Source: Bacillota bacterium
GTDB taxonomy: Bacteria > Bacillota > Limnochordia > Limnochordales > ZCTH02-B6
DNA length: 23,792 nt
NCBI GenBank assembly: GCA_003387805.1
Contig: QGSR01000006.1
Location: forward strand, 1-23,792
Direction of reading: 5' to 3'
Part shown: one piece after another, positions 22,183-23,792 of the stretch
Layout of the letters: each line of letters begins with the position of its first letter
How positions within the stretch are numbered: position 1 is the stretch's first letter
Made by a program: the position numbers and the translations under genes
Notes under the pieces: model-generated
The model's input: only the letters and a program-made list of their open reading frames with translations
The model's database searches: none
What the model was told of the DNA's origin: nothing

Positions 22183-23218
22183 CGAGGGCCCCCTGCAGCA
22201 AAACCCCTTCCAGCAGATCGCTCTCGCTGACGGTCAGCTTCCGGGCCCCGAGCCCCGCCATCACTTGCAGGACGATCACCGCGCCGGCCAGGATGATGTC
22301 CGCCCGCTGCGGATGCAGCCCGGGCAAGGCCCGGCGCTGGGCCACGGTCAGCGGCCTGAGCACGGCGATGACGGCCTCCACGTCCGCGCGGGACAAGGTG
22401 TATCCGTGTACGCGATCCGGATCGTACACTTCGAGGCGCTGGTGCATCGCGGCCAGGCTGGTGGCCGTGCCGCCCACGGCCACCAGCCGCGCCTCCCGGG
22501 CGGGGGGCGGGCCCTGCGCCTCCAGGGCGTCCCACAGCGGCTGCAGCCGCGCCTCCACGGCGGTCAGCAGAAGCGCCCAGTCCGACAAGCTGATGGGATC
22601 CGAATGCACGCACAGCTCGGTCACGCGGACGGCGCCCACGTCGACGCTGTGGGCCCCGTGCACCGCGCCGCCGGCCGTGCCCAGAATGAGCTCGGTGCTG
22701 CCGCCGCCCACGTCCAGGACGAACACCATACCCCCGTCGGGAACCGCGGGCCCGGCGCCGGCCGCAGCCGTCCCCCGCACCGCGCCGAGAAAGGCCAGCG
22801 CCGCCTCCTCCCGGCCGCTGAGCACTCGCACCTCAAGACCGGCCCGGCGCCGGGCCATGTCGATGAACGCGTCCCGGTTGGCCGCGTCGCGCAGCGCGCT
22901 GGTGCCGACGACGGCGATGTGCTCGGCGCCCAGGCGTCTCGCTTCGTTGGCGAAGGCCGCCGCCGCGTCCAGCGTGTCGTTCATGGCCGCGGCGGAGAGG
23001 CGGCCCCGGCGGTCAACGCCCCGGCCCAGGCGAGTCGTGGCCAAGTCGCGCCGCACCGGCATCAGGCGGACGGGCCCGCGCTCCGGCGTGCCGCCGGGCG
23101 CCACATCGGCCACCAGCAAGCGCACCGAGTTGGTGCCGATATCGATGACGGCCCGCCGCACGGCCTGCGCCCCGGCGCATTCCGCGGCTCCGGCGTCCCC
23201 GGAATGAATTCCCATCAT
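22154..23218 (-). CDS. Ppx/GppA family phosphatase
   Basis: Exopolyphosphatase or guanosine pentaphosphate phosphatase of the sugar-kinase/actin fold, linking polyphosphate and (p)ppGpp to phosphate and stress physiology. The 354-aa protein contains the first phosphate loop RRAVIDIGTNSVRLLVAD (from about residue 21), TSALRDAANRDAFI, VLSGREEAALAFLGAVRG, the second phosphate loop VFVLDVGGGSTEL, and the adenosine-type motif VAVGGTATSLAAM. It has only the catalytic core and no C-terminal HD domain, like short Ppx proteins of Actinobacteria and Bacillota. A leader of ~20 Ala/Gly-rich residues precedes the domain. ATG 23218 overlaps the stop of the DUF501 gene (ATGA), and GGGGAGG is upstream, so the two are translationally coupled. 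Confidence 0.94.
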   Translation of the reverse strand: MMGIHSGDAGAAECAGAQAVRRAVIDIGTNSVRLLVADVAPGGTPERGPVRLMPVRRDLATTRLGRGVDRRGRLSAAAMNDTLDAAAAFANEARRLGAEHIAVVGTSALRDAANRDAFIDMARRRAGLEVRVLSGREEAALAFLGAVRGTAAAGAGPAVPDGGMVFVLDVGGGSTELILGTAGGAVHGAHSVDVGAVRVTELCVHSDPISLSDWALLLTAVEARLQPLWDALEAQGPPPAREARLVAVGGTATSLAAMHQRLEVYDPDRVHGYTLSRADVEAVIAVLRPLTVAQRRALPGLHPQRADIILAGAVIVLQVMAGLGARKLTVSESDLLEGVLLQGALVDPHGNPGL

Positions 23219-23766
23219 GCCCGCCTCCCCGAGCTCCGCCGACGGTCCGGCACGGCGGGGACGTCCGCGTCATCGCCCTCGTCCCGGCAAAACCGCCAGC
23301 ACTCGTCCGTGCCGTCCAGAGGAACGCCCCGCTCCTGCAGCAGGTGCAGCACGTGCTGGCCCACGGGGTTGTCGCCGCGGCCGATGAAGTCCGCGAAATG
23401 CGCGTGCAGGCATTTGACGCCGCCGCGGCCGCGGATGCCCGCGATGCCGGTCTCGGCCAGCGCCCGCGCCTCGCGAGGCCGCGCCGCCTCCAGCTCCCGC
23501 CGCAGCTCCTCGGGCACCAGGGACACCCGGTGGGCGGCGGCGGCCGCATGGGCCCGCTCCATGCGGGCGGCAAAATCGGCGTCGTTTGCGATGCGCTCCT
23601 CGAAGCGGCGGATGCGCCCCTCGGCCTCCAGCGTGCTGATGGCCCGGTGCAGCAGCGGGCACGTGAGCCAAAAGACCGTGGGGAACACCTCCCAGCGGTG
23701 GCCCCGCCGGTGCAGCGGCTCGCGCAAAATGACCCTCGGTCACCCGTAGCGGCAGCGGCGGGCTAC
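23215..23766 (-). pseudogene. DUF501 protein gene with an in-frame TGA
   Basis: DUF501 proteins are short, of unknown function, and typically sit between a DivIC/FtsB-like gene and ppx, as here. The recognisable part is FPTVFWLTCPLLHRAISTLE, VSLVPEEL, VKCLHAHFADFIGRGDNPVG and ECWRFC. Read back from there in the same frame, the expected family N-terminus appears (VARRCRYG then PRVILREPL), but a TGA at 23742-23740 separates YG from PRVI. The conserved sequence continues on both sides, so a single base change or a sequencing error is likely. The first complete open part would start at TTG 23727 (170 aa). GTG 23766 would give 183 codons if the TGA were sense. The window ends 26 bases further on, with a run of ten G. 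Confidence 0.75.
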
Positions 23767-23792
23767 CCCGGAAAAGCAGCCGGGGGGGGGGC

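Noticed and set aside
23782..23791. Run of ten G near the right edge as a phase-variable tract
   Set aside because: Only 26 bases of context remain, and homopolymers at sequence ends are often artefacts; it cannot be judged here.

Overview
The window is very GC-rich DNA of bacterial type. It has short intergenic gaps, strong purine-rich ribosome binding sites, many GTG and TTG starts, CCA-encoded tRNAs and sigmaA-like promoters. The gene set (VanW, dodecin, a Bacillus-like IspH, Trk potassium uptake, PiT plus DUF47, DUF501 next to Ppx/GppA) suggests a high-GC, probably thermophilic member of the Bacillota, in the direction of Symbiobacteriales, Thermaerobacter or Limnochordia. That placement is an inference from gene content and style; no marker gene settles it.

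Layout. 1-858: LivF-type branched-chain amino-acid ABC ATPase, open at the left edge, with a tandem-repeat N-terminal stretch. 859-1391: non-coding region with two triplets of a 31-bp-phased palindromic element. 1392-4127: membrane-anchored penicillin-acylase-family (S45) hydrolase with a repeat-bearing spacer peptide, followed by a 20-bp tandem array. 4436-5176: unknown 69-aa protein, a strong hairpin, and a dodecin-like flavoprotein gene with a good terminator. 5528-7726: PLP fold-type III D-amino-acid enzyme and a VanW-family envelope protein. 7927-8358: mscL. 8419-12224 (minus): PhoR/PhoB-type two-component pair and a DUF1624-type membrane acyltransferase. 12474-12896: msrB. 12985-13269 (minus): tRNA operon fMet-Met-Lys with a consensus promoter. 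13423-14418: ispH. 14499-15179 (minus): coiled-coil-like protein with a C-terminal TetR-like helix-turn-helix. 15395-18260 (minus): trkA-trkH potassium uptake. 18395-19024 (minus): gamma-glutamylcyclotransferase-like protein. 19128-20773: PiT phosphate transporter plus DUF47 regulator. 20909-23766 (minus): secreted unknown protein, hotdog thioesterase, tRNA-Leu, Ppx/GppA phosphatase and DUF501, the last with an in-frame TGA near its start.

How the genes fit. Ion and phosphate homeostasis recurs: MscL, Trk, PiT/DUF47, Ppx and a Pho-like two-component system. A GTTACA-N5-GTTACA direct repeat overlaps the predicted -35 of the acyltransferase gene and resembles a Pho box. Most of the window is ordinary housekeeping. 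The least explained parts are the phased palindromic array at 920-1257, the coiled-coil/TetR-like protein, and several putative control hairpins. No mobile element, CRISPR array or defence system was recognised.
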